Shown: positions 6,288-7,134 of the stretch, piece by piece
How the letters are laid out: each line of letters opens with the position of its first letter
Position numbering within the stretch: the stretch's first letter is position 1
Assembly: GCA_947070915.1 (NCBI GenBank)
Contig: CAMTDY010000149.1
Coordinates: 1 to 7,134 of the forward strand
Direction: 5' to 3'
Length of the DNA stretch: 7,134 nucleotides
DNA from: an uncultured Roseburia sp.
Lineage (GTDB): Bacteria > Bacillota > Clostridia > Lachnospirales > Lachnospiraceae
Translations under genes and position numbers: made by a program
Notes under the pieces: model-generated
Seen by the model: the letters and a program-made list of their open reading frames with translations, nothing else
What the model was told of the DNA's origin: nothing
Databases searched by the model: none

Positions 6288-6316
6288 TTTGGTCCGACGA
6301 TGAAGGATGAACCAAA
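6288..6316 (-). promoter_or_regulatory. Inverted repeat in the GH27 leader
   Basis: TTTGGTCC (6288-6295) faces GAACCAAA (6309-6316): seven of eight positions pair, around a 13-base centre. It lies between the predicted promoter and the ribosome site at 6273-6277. It could be an operator for a sugar-responsive repressor or an RNA hairpin near the ribosome site. A second weaker dyad, CTGTA-N12-TACAG (6369-6390), covers the proposed -35 box. Confidence 0.35.
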
Positions 6317-6345
6317 GTTCAGATTCACGTCGCTGTATTAAATAT

Positions 6346-6374
6346 AGTATAATATAAAAATACTGCGCCTGTAA
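6346..6374 (-). promoter_or_regulatory. Candidate promoter of the GH27 operon
   Basis: On the minus strand TATACT (6346-6351) is preceded by a 17-base spacer and TTACAG (6369-6374). The -10 is good and the -35 poor, a combination usual for activator-dependent promoters. The region is AT-rich with several alternative -10-like hexamers, so the exact placement is uncertain. The leader to the ATG would be about 75 bases. Confidence 0.42.
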
Positions 6375-6435
6375 TGGGAAAATCCTACAGTGACATGGCA
6401 AAATGCGTCATCCACATAATGTTCGTCAATGTAGC

Positions 6436-6765
6436 TTAACAGTTTTTCCCTGCTACAATAGCATTAACTTTATTTTTCTTGTCAAAGAAAAAATAAAGCT
6501 GATATTTGTTAGAACCAGACTTAAATTTATAAATAGCACATTTATTATTTTGTATTAACTTAAATCCTGCTCCACCTACATCTCTCTTATAGGCTTTATA
6601 AAATCTCGTTTTCTTACTGAGTTTCTTCACTGATGTTTTTCCGTATTTACTCATGACCTTCTTTTTCGTAGAATTCAATATGATACCACGTTTGGTTTTA
6701 ATACATTTCTTTGGCTGCTTTTCATCAATGGTATTAACACACTGGAACCCCCAGTCACTTGACAA
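6436..6765 (-). pseudogene. Remnant of a small secreted BamE/SmpA-like protein
   Basis: The frame is open from the codon after TGA (6826-6828) to TAA at 6436-6438, but contains no ATG before the mature-like region and no ribosome site. The first usable start is a TTG at 6765 (109 residues). Translation ahead of it, ILTKSLAFITL followed by SSDWGFQCV, looks like a damaged signal peptide. The body, with TKRGIILNSTKKKVMSKYGK near its start and YQLYFFFDKKNKVNAI near its end, resembles the short repeat of extracellular clostridial proteins related in pattern to SmpA/BamE folds ('G...GSTKKKV...YGK ... FDKK.KV..I'). It is lysine-rich and much more AT-rich than its neighbours, hinting at transfer. It sits just past the tRNA terminator. 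A true gene with a non-ATG start remains possible. Confidence 0.45.
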
Positions 6766-6835
6766 TGTAATAAATGCTAAGCTTTTTGTAAGAATTTGTT
6801 CCCTATTAAAAAAATCTTTAGACAGTCATTTCAAA

Positions 6836-6865
6836 ATAAAAAGAAGTACCATCTTTCGGTACTTC
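6836..6865 (-). terminator. Terminator of the tRNA operon
   Basis: On the minus strand an 8-bp perfect stem GAAGTACC/GGTACTTC (6858-6865 with 6843-6850) closes a 7-base loop and is followed by TTTTTATTTT. It lies 15 bases beyond the 3' end of tRNA-Lys, the last tRNA of the cluster. Confidence 0.88.
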
Positions 6866-6880
6866 CCTTACATTCAGACA

Positions 6881-6953
6881 TGAGGCATCGGGGACTCGAA
6901 CCCCGGACAACTTGATTAAAAGTCAAGTGCTCTACCACCTGAGCTAATGCCCC
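6881..6953 (-). tRNA. tRNA-Lys (anticodon TTT)
   Basis: This is a complete 73-nt cloverleaf. The acceptor GGGGCAT pairs with ATGCCTC (one G-U pair), the D stem is GCTC/GAGC, the anticodon stem CTTGA/TCAAG has loop CTTTTAA (anticodon TTT at 6918-6920), and the T stem CGGGG/CCCCG has loop TTCGAGT. The discriminator is A and the 3' CCA is not encoded (TGT follows), so CCA-adding enzyme is needed. It is the last tRNA of the cluster. Confidence 0.96.
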
Positions 6954-6958
6954 ATCTA

Positions 6959-6973
6959 TAAGCATAATGCTTA
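6959..6973. repeat. Inverted repeat in the Lys-Phe tRNA spacer
   Basis: TAAGCAT-A-ATGCTTA is a perfect 7-bp inverted repeat around one base. In the precursor RNA it would fold as a 5-bp stem with a 5-base loop. It occupies most of the 24-base spacer and has no U-tract, so it is not a terminator. A role in processing is a guess. Confidence 0.6.
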
Positions 6974-6977
6974 CAAA

Positions 6978-7050
6978 TGCCCAGAGCCGGAATCGAACCA
7001 GCGACACAGGGATTTTCAGTCCCTTGCTCTACCAACTGAGCTATCTGGGC
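6978..7050 (-). tRNA. tRNA-Phe (anticodon GAA)
   Basis: This is a complete 73-nt cloverleaf. The acceptor GCCCAGA pairs with TCTGGGC, the D stem is GCTC/GAGC, the anticodon stem AGGGA/TCCCT has loop CTGAAAA (anticodon GAA at 7015-7017), and the T stem GCTGG/CCGGC has loop TTCGATT, with one G-U pair in the stem. The discriminator is A and the CCA is not encoded (TTT follows). It is the middle member of the minus-strand tRNA cluster. Confidence 0.96.
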
Positions 7051-7055
7051 TAACC

Positions 7056-7078
7056 TTGTCTTAAAATTGCTAAGACAA
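7056..7078. repeat. Inverted repeat in the Phe-fMet tRNA spacer
   Basis: TTGTCTTA (7056-7063) and TAAGACAA (7071-7078) are perfect 8-bp complements around a 7-base loop, filling the 31-base spacer. On the minus strand no U-tract follows the stem before tRNA-Phe, so read-through is expected. In the primary transcript it would present a hairpin between two cloverleaves. Confidence 0.7.
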
Positions 7079-7081
7079 AAA

Positions 7082-7134
<53 letters not shown>

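Noticed and set aside
6881..6953. Phage-type attachment site in tRNA-Lys
   Set aside because: I found no second copy of the tRNA 3' end in the window and no integrase gene.

Overview
The window looks like a gut Firmicute of the Lachnospiraceae type (Ruminococcus gnavus/torques, Blautia and relatives). The reasons are strong AGGAGG-type ribosome sites, moderate GC, sigma-A-like promoters, a host-glycan GH98 enzyme, a clostridial small CxxC protein and a minus-strand tRNA cluster without encoded CCA ends. The genus is inference. Bases 1-45 are not genomic: they are an Illumina Nextera i7-side adapter, so this is an untrimmed contig end and biology starts at 46.

Layout. (1) 132-2504, plus strand: a secreted GH98 endo-beta-galactosidase with a C-terminal CBM6/35-like module, the family that cuts blood-group A/B trisaccharides from glycans. 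(2) 2534-2587: a hairpin with A and T flanks that can terminate transcription from both sides. (3) 4243 down to 2637, minus strand: a four-gene operon with a good promoter at 4322-4350. It encodes two tandem-duplicated two-helix membrane proteins (71 and 76 aa), a 46-aa one-helix protein, and a membrane-anchored PstS-like anion-binding protein. No transporter genes accompany it. (4) 4478-4876, plus strand: a small cap-less HAD phosphatase with its own extended -10 promoter, divergent from the operon. (5) 6263 down to 4878, minus strand: an intracellular GH27 alpha-galactosidase followed by a 68-aa double-CxxC protein, whose stop lies one base from the HAD stop. (6) 6436-6765: an AT-rich, lysine-rich reading frame without a credible start, probably the remnant of a small secreted protein. 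(7) 6843-7134: tRNA-fMet (cut by the window end), tRNA-Phe(GAA) and tRNA-Lys(TTT) on the minus strand, ending in a factor-independent terminator. Both tRNA spacers contain inverted repeats.

How the parts fit. GH98 outside the cell and GH27 inside it could be two steps of blood-group or mucin glycan use, but no sugar transporter or regulator is present and the genes are not in one transcript, so this is a hypothesis. The most unusual unit is the operon of three small membrane proteins plus a tethered PstS-like protein, which I do not recognise as a described system. Its 259-bp tandem duplication carries a gene together with the ribosome site of the following gene.
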